Below, in pieces: positions 55,787-64,000 of a stretch of 64,000 nucleotides of DNA; position 1 is the first letter of the stretch, and each line of letters begins with the position of its first letter. The translations under genes were made by a program, and so were the position numbers. This DNA is from Phenylobacterium sp. (GTDB lineage Bacteria; Pseudomonadota; Alphaproteobacteria; Caulobacterales; Caulobacteraceae). The notes under the pieces were generated by a model. That model did not search any database. It saw only the letters and a list, made by a program, of their open reading frames with translations, and had not been told where the DNA came from. Where the stretch lies: NCBI GenBank assembly GCA_018001015.1, contig JAGNIV010000004.1:1-64000 (forward strand). Direction: 5' to 3'.

Positions 55787-56404
55787 ATGCTTGGCGACAT
55801 GCACGCAGACCGGGCCGCCATCGCCGCCAACCTCGCGGCCTTTCCGCGCCGGACCCTGGATCCAACCGGGCGCCGGCGCGCGGCCGTGGCCATCGTGCTG
55901 TCGATGAAGGACGGTGAGCTCACCTATCTGCTGACGCGGCGGGCGCTGACCATGCGGCGCGGCGCCGGCAACTACGCCCTGCCCGGGGGCAATACGGAGC
56001 CGGACGAGGACGCGGTCACCGCCGCCATCCGCGAGACCTCCGAAGAGCTGGGGGTCGCCATCACCCCCGCCGAGGCCCTGGGGATGCTGGACGACTTCGA
56101 GACCCTGGGCGGCCACGTGGTGACTCCGGTGGTGTTCTGGACCGACGAGGCCCTCAGCCTCAATCCCGACCCCACCGAGGTGGACCGCGCCTGGTTCGAG
56201 CCGGTGGAACGCCTCAACCATCCGGGGTCGCCGAGGAGCGAGGACCACCCCGACGGCGGCGAGCCGATCCTGCGGATGTTCGCCGACGACAACTGGATCA
56301 ACCCGCCGACGGCGGCCTGGCTCTATCAATTCCGAGAGGTGGCGCTGCATGGTCGCCTGATCCGCGTGAGCCGGATCGGCCAGCCGGAGTGGACGGCGCG
56401 CTAG
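55787..56404 (+). CDS. NUDIX hydrolase, CoA pyrophosphatase-like
   Basis: This 205-residue protein has the full Nudix box in GGNTEPDEDAVTAAIRETSEELG (named here in two parts: GGNTEPDEDAV and REtSEELG). The glutamates bind metal. The region RRGAGNYALPGG before it and the length suit the NudL/CoA-pyrophosphatase group, which cuts CoA derivatives. The ATG at 55787 has a weak AGG site; an ATG at 55799 is the alternative. It is followed by two MaoC genes. Confidence 0.85.
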   Translation: MLGDMHADRAAIAANLAAFPRRTLDPTGRRRAAVAIVLSMKDGELTYLLTRRALTMRRGAGNYALPGGNTEPDEDAVTAAIRETSEELGVAITPAEALGMLDDFETLGGHVVTPVVFWTDEALSLNPDPTEVDRAWFEPVERLNHPGSPRSEDHPDGGEPILRMFADDNWINPPTAAWLYQFREVALHGRLIRVSRIGQPEWTAR

Positions 56405-56470
56405 CTGGCCCTAGAGTAGGCGGATTAGAATTTTCAGAGCGGCTCAGACCGCACAGGATAGGGAGCGCCA

Positions 56471-56983
56471 ATGGCTACGAAGACATTCCCCGTGGAAGCG
56501 GGGCACATCCTCATGTTCGCCCGATCGGTGGGCGACGGTAACCGCGTCTATTCCGACGCCGAATACGCCAAGACCACCGAGGCCGGCGGCATCATCGCCC
56601 CGCCGACCTTCGCCCAGGCCAGCGCCCAGTTCGACCCCGACTACGGCCTGCGGCCCAAGATCGGCCAGCCCTGGTTCGGCTCGGGCAAGAACGCCACGGG
56701 CATCACCCGCGCGCCCGGTGGCGGCGGCGGTGGGGGCGGCGGTGGCGGCCTGCATGCCGAGCAGCACTTCGAGTATCACCGCCCGCTCAAGGCCGGCGAC
56801 GTGCTCACCGCCACCACGACGCCGGGCAAGACCTGGGAGAAGGAAGGCAAGCGCTCGGGCAAGCTGGTTTTCTCCGAGAGCGTCACTGAGTACCGCGACC
56901 AGAACGGCGAGCTGGTGATCACCGCCCGCGGCGTCGGTGTCCGCACCGAGCGCCCTGTCGAACAACCCGCAGAGAAGGCCTAG
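56471..56983 (+). CDS. MaoC-type N-terminal dehydratase subunit with Gly tract
   Basis: This 170-residue protein has the FAS1-like hotdog dehydratase N-domain (GHILMFARSVGDGNRVYSD, GGIIAPPTFAQAS). It usually pairs with the MaoC protein encoded next. A run of 11 glycines replaces a short loop at about 83-93. The pair would hydrate or dehydrate acyl-CoA intermediates. The next gene starts 9 bp after its stop. Confidence 0.85.
   Translation: MATKTFPVEAGHILMFARSVGDGNRVYSDAEYAKTTEAGGIIAPPTFAQASAQFDPDYGLRPKIGQPWFGSGKNATGITRAPGGGGGGGGGGGLHAEQHFEYHRPLKAGDVLTATTTPGKTWEKEGKRSGKLVFSESVTEYRDQNGELVITARGVGVRTERPVEQPAEKA
56717..56749 (+). repeat. GGY codon run (11 Gly)
   Basis: Eleven glycine codons, mostly GGC with some GGT and one GGG, lie in frame within the dehydratase gene. 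The tract probably grew by slippage and sits in a loop before LHAEQHFEYH, a conserved strand. Confidence 0.7.
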
Positions 56984-56992
56984 GAGGCTCCC

Positions 56993-57415
56993 ATGGCGCT
57001 CAGCGCGAAATCCCTGAAGGTGGGCGACGCCCACACCGCCCGTCTGGTGGAAGACCTGAAGCGGACCCAGATCGTCCAGTACGCCGGCGCGTCCGGCGAC
57101 TACAACCCGCTGCACACCGACGAGATCTTCACCACCCAGGTGGCCGGCTACCCGTCGGTCTTCGCCCACGGCATGCTGACCATGGGCATGACCGGCAAGA
57201 TGCTCACCGACTATGTCGGCGACGCGCGGCTGACCAAGTACGGCGTGCGCTTCACCAGCCAGGTCTGGCCGGGCGACACCCTGGAGGCGACCGCCACGGT
57301 GAAGGCGATCAGCGAACAGGACGGCGCCAAGATCGCCGAGTTCGACGTCAAGACCACCAACCAGGCCGGCGTCGAAGTGCTCAGCGGCTACGCCGAGGCC
57401 CGCCTCGACGACTAG
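56993..57415 (+). CDS. MaoC-type hydratase
   Basis: This 140-residue hotdog hydratase has the catalytic pair in YAGASGDYNPLHTDE (Asp and His) and the strand YPSVFAHGMLTMGMTG. It would act with the N-domain subunit on enoyl- or hydroxyacyl-CoA. Its 3' end overlaps the convergent DUF4262 gene by 35 bp and precedes a terminator. Confidence 0.88.
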   Translation: MALSAKSLKVGDAHTARLVEDLKRTQIVQYAGASGDYNPLHTDEIFTTQVAGYPSVFAHGMLTMGMTGKMLTDYVGDARLTKYGVRFTSQVWPGDTLEATATVKAISEQDGAKIAEFDVKTTNQAGVEVLSGYAEARLDD

Positions 57416-57989
57416 TGAAGATGGCGCGGCGGTCTCCGGCCGCCGCGTTTTCTTCGCCTTCCGGCCCCCCAAAATATGGCAGGTAAAGCTCTGGCTGGTG
57501 CGGTCGAGAGTTGGCTTGGAAGCCGTCTTCCCAAGGCATCACCCCATTGTCGTCCGAGATGACCAGCTGGAAGGCTTGGAAACCCTCACGCCCCATCTTT
57601 CGATGCTGGCGATACCAGATCGCGACGCTGAAGTACTTGGCACGAATCTGGCTCGGGTGGACCGCACGCCAGGCAAGCCGGCGTCCCCCGTTCCCCTCGA
57701 GCGCCCAAGGCGCCTTGTCCGACAGCTTGAGTTGACCCGTCCTGAGTAGAGCATGGGCTTGCTTGATTAGGCCCTGGGAAGCCTCGGCGTCAGCCCCGAA
57801 AACGATGAGCTCGGGTGCGTCCAGGTGTTCCCATCGGCCGATGGAATAGGCGAAGCTGGCCTCGCTGTCGGTCGCGGAGATGTAGTTCCCGGTCCAGCCG
57901 TACTTACGGATGCGCCGGAGAAACCCCCACTTCGCCCAAGCCAGATAGATTTCGTCCCAGACGCCTGTCACCCACATAGGGTGCAGCAA
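57381..57989 (-). CDS. DUF4262 family protein
   Basis: This 202-residue protein has the family pattern GNYISATDSEASFAYSIG, DAPELIVFGADAEAS and FQLVISDDNGVMPWE. The function is unknown. The C-terminal 30 residues cover the terminator and the end of the MaoC gene, so they may be non-conserved. An ATG four codons in (MWVTGVWDEI) could also be the start. It lies between ilvB and ilvN. Confidence 0.75.
   Translation of the reverse strand: MLHPMWVTGVWDEIYLAWAKWGFLRRIRKYGWTGNYISATDSEASFAYSIGRWEHLDAPELIVFGADAEASQGLIKQAHALLRTGQLKLSDKAPWALEGNGGRRLAWRAVHPSQIRAKYFSVAIWYRQHRKMGREGFQAFQLVISDDNGVMPWEDGFQANSRPHQPELYLPYFGGPEGEENAAAGDRRAIFTSRRGGPRRSR
57425..57451 (+). terminator. Rho-independent terminator
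   Basis: CGCGGCGG (57425-57432) and CCGCCGCG (57440-57447) pair around a 7-base loop and are followed by TTTTC. It ends the MaoC transcript. It lies within the 3' part of the convergent DUF4262 gene. Confidence 0.65.
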
Positions 57990-58031
57990 AGCTTAGCGAG
58001 AACAAAACGTCAACACGCTGGAAGGTGCCTC

Positions 58032-59825
58032 CTAGACCAGGCGCTTGCCCGCATCGTCGATGACGCCGCCCAGGTCGCGGCCGTCGTCGGCCAGGATCAT
58101 CTCGTTGTGGGCCTTGCCGGACGGGATCATCGGGAAGCAGTTCTCTTCCTTGGTCACTCGGCAGTCGAACAGCACGGGCTTGCGGACCGAGATCATCTCC
58201 AGAATCTTGTCGTCCAACTCATCGGGCGTCTCCGCCCGGATGCCCACCCCGCCGAAGGCCTCGGCCATCTTCACGAAGTCGGGCAGGCTGGCCGAATAGG
58301 AGTGGCTGTAGCGCTCGCCGTGCAGCAGCTGCTGCCACTGGCGGACCATGCCCATCCACTCGTTGTTGAGGATGAAGATCTTGATCGGCAGGTCGTACTG
58401 AATGGCCGTGGCGATCTCCTGCATGGTCATCTGCACGCTGGCGTCGCCGGCGATGTCGATAACGAGCGCGTCGGGGTGCGCCATCTGCACCCCCACGGCG
58501 GCCGGCAGGCCGTAGCCCATGGTCCCCAGGCCGCCCGAGGTCATCCAGCGGTTGGGCTGCTCGAAGTGATAGTACTGGGCCGCCCACATCTGGTGCTGGC
58601 CGACCTCGGTGGTGATGTAGGTGTCGCGGTCCTTGGTCAGTTCGTACAGCCGCTCGACGGCGTACTGCGGCTTGATCAGCTTGCTATCCGGCGCATAGGC
58701 GAAGCCCTTGCGGCCGCGCCAGGCGTCGATCTCGCTCCACCAGGATTTCAGGGCGCCCTTGTCGGTGGCGAGGTTGCGGCTCTTCCAGACCGCGATCAGA
58801 TCCTCCAGCACCGAGCCCGCGTCACCGACGATGCCGATGTCGGCCTTGACGTTCTTGGAGATCGAGGACGGGTCGATGTCGATATGGATCTTCTTGGAGC
58901 CCGGCGAAAAGGCGTCCAGCCGGCCGGTGACCCGGTCGTCGAAGCGGGCGCCGATGCAGACCATGACGTCGCAGTCGTGCATGGCGTGGTTGGCTTCGTA
59001 GGAGCCATGCATGCCCAGCATCCCAAGCCACTGGGGATCAGACGCCGGGAAGGCGCCCAGGCCCATCAGGGTGGAGGTCACCGGCGCGCCGGTCAGCTTG
59101 GCGAAGTCGCGCAGCAGCTGGGCGGCCTTGGGGCCGGCATTGATGACGCCGCCGCCGGTGTAGAGGATCGGCTTGCGCGCGCCCGCGATCAGGGCGGCGG
59201 CCTCGGCCACCTTGCCGGCGTCGCCCTTGGTGCGCGGGCTGTACTCGTGATTGTGCTTCACCGCCGTGGGGCCCTGGTAGGCGCCCTTGGAGAACTGCAC
59301 GTCCTTGGGGATGTCGATGACCACCGGGCCGGGGCGGCCTGAGGTCGCGATGTGGAAGGCCTCGTGCATGATGCGCGGCAGCTCTTCGACCGACTTCACC
59401 AGATAGTTCTGCTTGGTGATCGACCGCGTGATGCCGACCGTGTCGCACTCCTGGAAGGCGTCGGTGCCGATCAGGTGGGTGGCGACCTGGCCGGTGATGA
59501 CCACCATCGGGATGGAATCCATCAGGGCGTCGACGATGCCGGTGACCGCATTGGTGGCGCCGGGGCCGGAGGTGACCAGGACCACGCCGCACTTGCCGGT
59601 GGAGCGGGCATAGCCCTCGGCGGCATGGGTCGCCCCCTGCTCGTGGCGGACCAGGACGTGCTGCAGGCGCTGCTCCTCGAACAGCGCGTCATAGATCGGC
59701 AGCACCGCGCCGCCCGGATAGCCGAAGAGCACCTCGACGCCCTGGTCGATCAGGGCGCGGACGACGATCTCGGCGCCGGTCAGGGTTTCGATGTCGGCTT
59801 CAATGGTGGTCTGGTGGGCGGTCAT
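58032..59825 (-). CDS. ilvB: Acetolactate synthase large subunit
   Basis: IlvB carries the thiamine-diphosphate active site for the first common step of branched amino acid synthesis. The 597-residue protein has the catalytic Glu62 in [19 protein letters not shown]-domain sequences and the ThDP/Mg motif [15 protein letters not shown] with NNEWMGMV. The start at 59825 is [11 protein letters not shown]. Upstream lies a leader peptide and terminator. The small subunit gene is not next to it. Confidence 0.97.
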   Translation of the reverse strand: MTAHQTTIEADIETLTGAEIVVRALIDQGVEVLFGYPGGAVLPIYDALFEEQRLQHVLVRHEQGATHAAEGYARSTGKCGVVLVTSGPGATNAVTGIVDALMDSIPMVVITGQVATHLIGTDAFQECDTVGITRSITKQNYLVKSVEELPRIMHEAFHIATSGRPGPVVIDIPKDVQFSKGAYQGPTAVKHNHEYSPRTKGDAGKVAEAAALIAGARKPILYTGGGVINAGPKAAQLLRDFAKLTGAPVTSTLMGLGAFPASDPQWLGMLGMHGSYEANHAMHDCDVMVCIGARFDDRVTGRLDAFSPGSKKIHIDIDPSSISKNVKADIGIVGDAGSVLEDLIAVWKSRNLATDKGALKSWWSEIDAWRGRKGFAYAPDSKLIKPQYAVERLYELTKDRDTYITTEVGQHQMWAAQYYHFEQPNRWMTSGGLGTMGYGLPAAVGVQMAHPDALVIDIAGDASVQMTMQEIATAIQYDLPIKIFILNNEWMGMVRQWQQLLHGERYSHSYSASLPDFVKMAEAFGGVGIRAETPDELDDKILEMISVRKPVLFDCRVTKEENCFPMIPSGKAHNEMILADDGRDLGGVIDDAGKRLV

Positions 59826-59850
59826 TTCGGGGAGCCTGGTGTGGGGCAAT

Positions 59851-59912
59851 AAAAAAGGCCCTCTGGGGGCCCGGTGCAAGCGACCTTGTTCAGACTGACG
59901 TGATCGTCAGTC
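59851..59912 (-). promoter_or_regulatory. ilvB transcription attenuator
   Basis: On the minus strand a leader peptide region is followed by GACTGACG/CGTCAGTC (59912-59893, an 8-bp stem with 4-base loop). A terminator GGCCC-CCAGA-GGGCC follows, ending in TTTTTT (59871-59851). GGTCGC near 59880 can instead pair with GCGACC in the leader (about 59920), which would exclude the terminator. This mutual exclusion is the classic attenuator design for branched-chain operons. ilvBN attenuation has been reported in Caulobacter. Confidence 0.8.
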
Positions 59913-59951
59913 CGCGACAGGTCGCCGTACAAGTACAAGAATCTCGCGCAC
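59907..59951 (-). CDS. ilvB leader peptide
   Basis: A GTG at 59951, 7 bases after GGAG, opens the 14-residue frame MREILVLVRRPVAD ending in TGA at 59907. It contains one Ile, two Leu and three Val. An ATG at 59957 would add two residues (ML) and one more Val, from the GTG codon. Scarcity of charged branched-chain tRNAs would stall ribosomes here and favour antitermination. The product itself is probably not functional. Confidence 0.72.
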   Translation of the reverse strand: MREILVLVRRPVAD

Positions 59952-59996
59952 GAGCATTCTCCAGAAACGAAGGTCCCTGCTGATGCCATGCCCCCG

Positions 59997-60926
59997 TCAG
60001 GGCGTCAAGCCGGGGTTCAGCGCAAGAAACTGCCTCCACTGGTCGTCAGGGTCCGATGCTGTGATCCTGGGCCAATCCCCCATCTGCCCCCGCTGCCAGG
60101 TGGACTGACGCTTGGCGTAGCGACGCGTCTCCTGCTGGGCGGCGGCCAGCGCCCGGGCGGGGCTCATCTCGCCGCGCAGCTGGGCCGACAGTTCCCGCAC
60201 CCCCACCGCCTTCATGATCGGCAGGGCGGGATCGAGGTTCCGCGCCATCAACTCGGCCACCTCTTCCAGGGCCCCGGCGGCGAGCATCAACTCCAGCCGG
60301 GAGTCGCAGCGGTCATAGAGCGCCTTTCGGTCCGGCTCCAAGGCGGCGGACGAATAGCTTCCGGCGGGGAGGGCAGGGTCGGTCCGCCCCTGCCAGTCGG
60401 TGAGCGAGACGCCACTGCCGGCGAACACCTCCCAGGCCCGCACCAGCCTTTGCCGGTCGCCGGGGCTGATCCGCGCGGCGGCGGCGGGATCAGCGTCCGC
60501 CAGCCGCCGGCGGAAAGCGACTTCGCCCATCGTCTCATAGTCGGCCGCCGCCTGATCGCGCACCTCCGGCGGGGTCGCCGGGATCTCCGCCAGTCCGTGG
60601 GTGAGGGCGCGGAAATAGAGCCCCGTGCCGCCGACGACGACGACAGCCCGACCTCGCCCCATGATCTCGGCGATCTCCTGGGTCGCCGCCCGCGACCAGG
60701 TCCCCACCGACCAGCCGTCCGCGCCGTCGACGGTTCCCACCAGGTGATGTGGGACCAAGCCCTCCTCCTCGCGGGAGGGGCGGGCGGTCACCACGCGCAG
60801 GTCGCGATAGATCTGCAGGGCGTCGGCGCCGACGATCTCGGCGCCGGTTTCCAGGGCCAGACGCAGGGCCAAGGCCGACTTGCCGCTTGCGGTGGGCCCG
60901 GCGATCAGCCAGATGCGGGGCTCCAT
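59997..60926 (-). CDS. miaA: tRNA dimethylallyltransferase
   Basis: MiaA adds the isopentenyl group to A37 of tRNAs reading UNN codons. The 309-residue protein has the P-loop GPTASGKSALA (10-20), the DALQIYRDL motif and the family segment QQETRRYAKRQSTWQR. The ATG at 60926 shares the CATG palindrome with the serB start. The ilvB leader begins 40 bp past its stop, so ilvB may also receive read-through transcription. Confidence 0.94.
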   Translation of the reverse strand: MEPRIWLIAGPTASGKSALALRLALETGAEIVGADALQIYRDLRVVTARPSREEEGLVPHHLVGTVDGADGWSVGTWSRAATQEIAEIMGRGRAVVVVGGTGLYFRALTHGLAEIPATPPEVRDQAAADYETMGEVAFRRRLADADPAAAARISPGDRQRLVRAWEVFAGSGVSLTDWQGRTDPALPAGSYSSAALEPDRKALYDRCDSRLELMLAAGALEEVAELMARNLDPALPIMKAVGVRELSAQLRGEMSPARALAAAQQETRRYAKRQSTWQRGQMGDWPRITASDPDDQWRQFLALNPGLTP

Positions 60927-61818
60927 GCAGCTCGCCCTTACCCTCCTCAGTCCCACGCCAGACGGCGCCCAAGCCGCCATCGGCCCGATCACCACAGCGC
61001 TCGCAGGCGCCCGCGCCCGCGTCAAGGAGCCCCGCGTCCTGGGTCCCGGCGCCATCGACCTCGCGCTCGAGGCCGAGGCTATCGCGCCGGTGCGCATCGC
61101 CGTGGCCAATGCGCTGGAGGGCCTGCCCATCGACGCCTGCGTTCAGCACTGGAACGGACGCCGCAAGCGCCTGCTGATCGCCGACATGGACTCCACCATC
61201 ATCGGCTGCGAGTGCATCGACGAGCTGGCCGATTTCGCCGGCGTGAAGGACCGCGTCTCCGAGATCACCGAGCGGGCCATGCGCGGCGAACTGGACTTCG
61301 AGTCCGCCCTGCGCGAGCGGGTGGCCATGCTCAAGGGCCTGTCGGTGGACGTCCTGCAGCGCTGCTACGACGAGCGTGTGAAGCTGAACCCCGGCGCCCG
61401 CACCCTGGTCCGCACCATGGTCGCCAACGGGGCAGGCGCCTTCCTGGTCTCAGGCGGCTTCACCTTCTTCACGGCCCGCGTGGCCCAGGCTGCGGGCTTC
61501 CAGGCCAACCGAGCCAATACCCTGATCGAGGCCGCGGGCCTGCTGACCGGCGAGGTGGGCTCGCCCATCCTGGGCCGCGAGGCCAAGCTGGCCGCCTTGC
61601 GCGAGGAGACTGCGGCCGCGGGCTTCACTCCGGCCGAGGCGCTGGCCGTCGGCGACGGCGCCAATGACTTGGCCATGATCAACGAAGCGGGCCTCGGCGT
61701 CGCCTACCGCGCCAAACCGATCGTCGCCGCCGAGGCCGACGCCAAGGTGGACTTCGCCGACCTCACGGCCTTGCTCTATTTCCAGGGCTATACGGCGGCC
61801 GACTTCGTTACAGACTGA
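60925..61818 (+). CDS. serB: Phosphoserine phosphatase
   Basis: SerB makes serine from phosphoserine. The 297-residue protein has an N-terminal ACT-like domain (about 1-75) and a HAD core with the Asp87/Asp89 in IADMDSTIIG, LVSGGFTFFT and VGDGANDLAMI. The ATG at 60925 overlaps the miaA ATG on the other strand; upstream starts would overlap miaA even more. A GGGG site lies 5 bases upstream. Confidence 0.94.
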   Translation: MQLALTLLSPTPDGAQAAIGPITTALAGARARVKEPRVLGPGAIDLALEAEAIAPVRIAVANALEGLPIDACVQHWNGRRKRLLIADMDSTIIGCECIDELADFAGVKDRVSEITERAMRGELDFESALRERVAMLKGLSVDVLQRCYDERVKLNPGARTLVRTMVANGAGAFLVSGGFTFFTARVAQAAGFQANRANTLIEAAGLLTGEVGSPILGREAKLAALREETAAAGFTPAEALAVGDGANDLAMINEAGLGVAYRAKPIVAAEADAKVDFADLTALLYFQGYTAADFVTD

Positions 61819-61867
61819 CGCCAGGCTTGATTGGCCGTCTCGTCGCGACCTGGGCTAAGCCCGGGCC

Positions 61868-62563
61868 ATGACATTGCCCCGCATCCCCAAGGCCGTCGTC
61901 TTCGACATGGACGGCCTGCTGTGCGACACCGAGGTCGTCTACCGCGACGCCATGTTCGCCGCCGCCGCCGAGCACGGCCACGACATGCCGCTGTCGCTGT
62001 TCAAAAGCCTGATCGGCCTCCCCAGCCCGACGGGCGACCGCCGGCTGCTCAATCACTTCGGCGAGGACTTCCCGATCGCGGCCTTCAACGCCCGCGTCAT
62101 GGTCCATGCCGACGCGGCCTGCGAGGCGGGTATCGACCTTAAGGCCGGCGTCATCGAACTGCTGGATACGCTCGACGCGCTGGCGCTGCCCCGCGCCATC
62201 GCCACCTCCTCCAGCCACCGCGCGGTGGAGGCCCACCTGGGCAAGTCCGGCATCATCCCGCGCTTCCACGCGGTGGTGGCCCGCGGCGACTATGTCAACG
62301 GCAAGCCCAACCCCGATCCCTTCCTGAAGGCCGCCGAGCGGCTCCAGATCGCCCCGGAGTTCTGCCTGGCCCTGGAAGACAGCCACAACGGCGTCCGCGC
62401 CGCGTCCTCGGCCGGCATGATGACCATCATGGTCCCCGACCTGCTGGACCCCACCGAGGAGATGCACAGCCTGTGCGTCCGTATCGCGCGGGATCTGCAC
62501 GAGGTGCGGGGGTTGTTCCAGATTCCTTCCCCCTCGATGGGGGAAGGGCAGGGATGGGGGTGA
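61868..62563 (+). CDS. HAD-superfamily phosphatase/mutase-like
   Basis: This 231-residue protein is of the beta-phosphoglucomutase-like group with Asp13 and Asp15 in FDMDGLLCDTE, a Ser in ATSSSHRAVE, Lys in GKPNPDPFL and acid residues in LALEDSHNGV. It probably removes or moves phosphate on a small sugar phosphate. Its last 13 residues (PSPSMGEGQGWG) come from the repeat at 62525. The family core ends before that, so the addition is a read-through into the repeat. Confidence 0.85.
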   Translation: MTLPRIPKAVVFDMDGLLCDTEVVYRDAMFAAAAEHGHDMPLSLFKSLIGLPSPTGDRRLLNHFGEDFPIAAFNARVMVHADAACEAGIDLKAGVIELLDTLDALALPRAIATSSSHRAVEAHLGKSGIIPRFHAVVARGDYVNGKPNPDPFLKAAERLQIAPEFCLALEDSHNGVRAASSAGMMTIMVPDLLDPTEEMHSLCVRIARDLHEVRGLFQIPSPSMGEGQGWG

Positions 62564-62668
62564 GTGCAGGGTGGTGGGGAGAAAAACACGCTTGGCGCCG
62601 ACCTCGGCCTTAGCCCAGCTCAGCAGACGCACCCCCACCCAACCCTCCCCCATCGAGGGGGAGGGCCA
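62525..62668. repeat. Inverted pair of G/C-rich palindromic repeats
   Basis: The left arm (62525-62562, core CCCCCTCGATGGGGG with a GGATGGGGGTG side) matches the inverted right arm (62628-62668, core CCCCCATCGAGGGGG with CACCCCCACCC). About 65 bp of unrelated sequence lies between. It lies between HAD and hflC, and the left arm encodes the end of the HAD protein. The core recalls palindromic elements common in alphaproteobacteria. Confidence 0.65.
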
Positions 62669-62674
62669 AGGGAT

Positions 62675-63565
62675 CTACCGCGCGTTCGGCCCGCGGTCGA
62701 AGTACTTGAAGAAGGCGCTGTCGGGCGACAGCACCATCGTGGTGTCACCCTGGCCAAGCGAGGCTTCGTACGCCGCCATCGACCGGTAGAAGGCCGCGAA
62801 GCTCGGATCGCGGCCGAAGCTCTGGGCGAAGATCCGGGTGCGCTGGGCGTCGCCCTCGCCTCGGGTGGTCTCGGCCTCCTCGGTGGCGGTGGCGAGTGTG
62901 ATGGCCACTTCCTTGTCGGCGCCGGCGATGATCTCGCGCTTCTTCTGTTCGCCCTCGGCTCGCCGCTGCGCGGCTTCCTGCTGGCGGCTGGTCTGCATGC
63001 GGCGATAGACGGCCGCTTGGTTGGCGGCGGGCAGGTCGGCGCGCTTGATGCGCACGTCGATGATCTCAATGCCCAGGCGCGAGGAGCTGGCCCGCTTGGC
63101 CACATCCACCTTGGTCTGGGCCATCAAGGCGCCGCGACGCCCCGAGATGATGTCACTGGAATTGGCCGTGCCGAGGATCTGGCGCAGCGACGAGTTCAGC
63201 AAACGCTCGATACGGTCATTGGCCGTCCGCTCGTCCCGCAAGGTGCGGTAGTACTGCAGCGGGTTGGAGATGCGGTAGCGGACGAAGGCGTCCACCACCA
63301 GGCGCTCCTGGTCGGCGGCGATGACTTCTTCCTGGTCGGCTTCAAGCTTCAGGTTGCGCTTGTCGAGCTTGATGACGTTCTCAAGGAACGGCGCCTTGAT
63401 CTTCAGACCCGGTGCGTTCTCGCCGGGCGCGTTGATCACGCGCACGGGTTCGCCGAAGCGCACGACGATGGCCTGCTGGCGTTGCTCCACGACGAACAGG
63501 GTGTTGAGCAGGACGATCAGGACGCCAAACGCGATGACGCCCCAGGTGGTGAGGCGGCGGTTCAT
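62675..63565 (-). CDS. hflC: HflC membrane protease modulator
   Basis: HflC with HflK forms the inner-membrane complex that controls FtsH proteolysis. The 296-residue protein has an N-terminal anchor (about 6-26) and an SPFH/band-7 domain with FVVEQRQQAIVVRFGEP. The C-terminal helical part contains AEGEQKKREIIAGADKE, and the tail ends FFKYFDRGPNAR. Its ATG overlaps the hflK stop by ATGA. It converges on the HAD gene across the repeat. Confidence 0.93.
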   Translation of the reverse strand: MNRRLTTWGVIAFGVLIVLLNTLFVVEQRQQAIVVRFGEPVRVINAPGENAPGLKIKAPFLENVIKLDKRNLKLEADQEEVIAADQERLVVDAFVRYRISNPLQYYRTLRDERTANDRIERLLNSSLRQILGTANSSDIISGRRGALMAQTKVDVAKRASSSRLGIEIIDVRIKRADLPAANQAAVYRRMQTSRQQEAAQRRAEGEQKKREIIAGADKEVAITLATATEEAETTRGEGDAQRTRIFAQSFGRDPSFAAFYRSMAAYEASLGQGDTTMVLSPDSAFFKYFDRGPNAR

Positions 63566-64000
63566 CGCGGAGCTCCGGGGCTGGGAATGACGGTTTCGCC
63601 GCCCTCGGCCTGAGGTGCGACGCGGGCTGTGGGTGTCTTGGCGCGGAAGACATCGGGCGGCAGAATGATGGGCGCGCTGGCGCCCTTGCCGTCGATGACC
63701 ACCTTGTTGGAGCGCGACAGCACCCGCTGCATGGTCTCGATATAGAGGCGGTCGCGGGTCACGCCCGGCGCGCGTTTGTACTCGGTCAGGATCTGGCTGA
63801 AGCGGGAGGCTTCACCGATGGCTTCCCGCACAGACTGTTCGCGGTAACCCTGGGCCGACTGGGTCAGCTTGGCCGCGTCACCCTTGGCCTCGTTGATCAC
63901 CCGGTTGCGGTAGGAGTTGGCTTCGTTGACGGCGCTCTCGGCGTCCTGACCGGCGTTGGCCACTTCGCGGAAGGCGGCGACGACTTCCTGCGGCGGGTTG
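63562..64000 (-). CDS. hflK: HflK, 5' end cut by window
   Basis: Only the C-terminal 145 residues are present, reading NPPQEVVAAFREV from the edge, then NEANSYRNRVINEAKGDAAK and a Pro-rich end. These are the helical and tail parts of HflK, the SPFH partner of HflC. The N-terminal anchor and most of the SPFH domain lie beyond position 64000. It precedes and overlaps hflC by 4 bp. Confidence 0.9.
   Translation of the reverse strand, partial: NPPQEVVAAFREVANAGQDAESAVNEANSYRNRVINEAKGDAAKLTQSAQGYREQSVREAIGEASRFSQILTEYKRAPGVTRDRLYIETMQRVLSRSNKVVIDGKGASAPIILPPDVFRAKTPTARVAPQAEGGETVIPSPGAPR

Overview
The window is GC-rich chromosomal DNA from an alphaproteobacterium of the Caulobacterales, most like Phenylobacterium or Caulobacter. 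The evidence is a CtrA ending in two alanines, the fliF-fliG-flbE-fliN-flbD-flhA flagellar cluster typical of Caulobacter, a two-piece permuted tmRNA with an ANDNFAEE-type tag, and an alpha-type SspB. The genus is inferred from gene content and was not tested by a search.

Layout. 1-8.4 kb: a Gre-family factor, ptsP, several membrane and envelope proteins, and a BLUF blue-light sensor directly behind a GTP cyclohydrolase I gene. 8.6-12.2 kb: an accessory patch with a frameshifted small gene, a lipoprotein, an AT-rich hipBA toxin-antitoxin operon with repeated operator half-sites, and a MITE-like element with 21-bp perfect ends. 12.2-30.4 kb: metabolic and envelope genes (lysC, ubiG, FkbM methyltransferase, acyl-CoA ligase, alcohol dehydrogenase, carboxylesterase, a double-TetR regulator, M23 and M28 peptidases, an ArsC-like protein). 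30.5-44.4 kb: ctrA with a promoter region dense in GANTC sites, then two flagellar blocks: fliI-fliJ, translationally coupled to a GH10 xylanase, and the fliF-to-flhA cluster. 44.5-52.1 kb: GNAT, serine hydrolase, C13 peptidase, thioesterase, sspB and an AlgI/AlgJ-like pair. 52.1-64 kb: ssrA (tmRNA), a YciB-like protein, TetR, ilvN, a plus-strand block (DUF1993, NUDIX, two MaoC), ilvB with a leader-peptide attenuator, miaA/serB with overlapping start codons, a HAD hydrolase and hflC/hflK.

How the genes work together. CtrA, FlbD and the flagellar switch and export genes form the cell-cycle/motility core. ssrA and sspB, 2.7 kb apart, are the tag-and-deliver arm of ClpXP proteolysis, and CtrA has a ClpXP-type C-terminus. 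IlvB and IlvN are the two subunits of acetolactate synthase, but here they are separated by genes on the other strand. 

Three copies of a two-hairpin CTAGAGC...GCTCTAG repeat lie between convergent genes, and their ends supply five of the six flanking stop codons. Other items of note are the folE-BLUF pair, the hipBA/MITE patch, a C-terminus built from a repeat (HAD hydrolase) and a possible unannotated minus-strand RNA near 54.1-54.5 kb.
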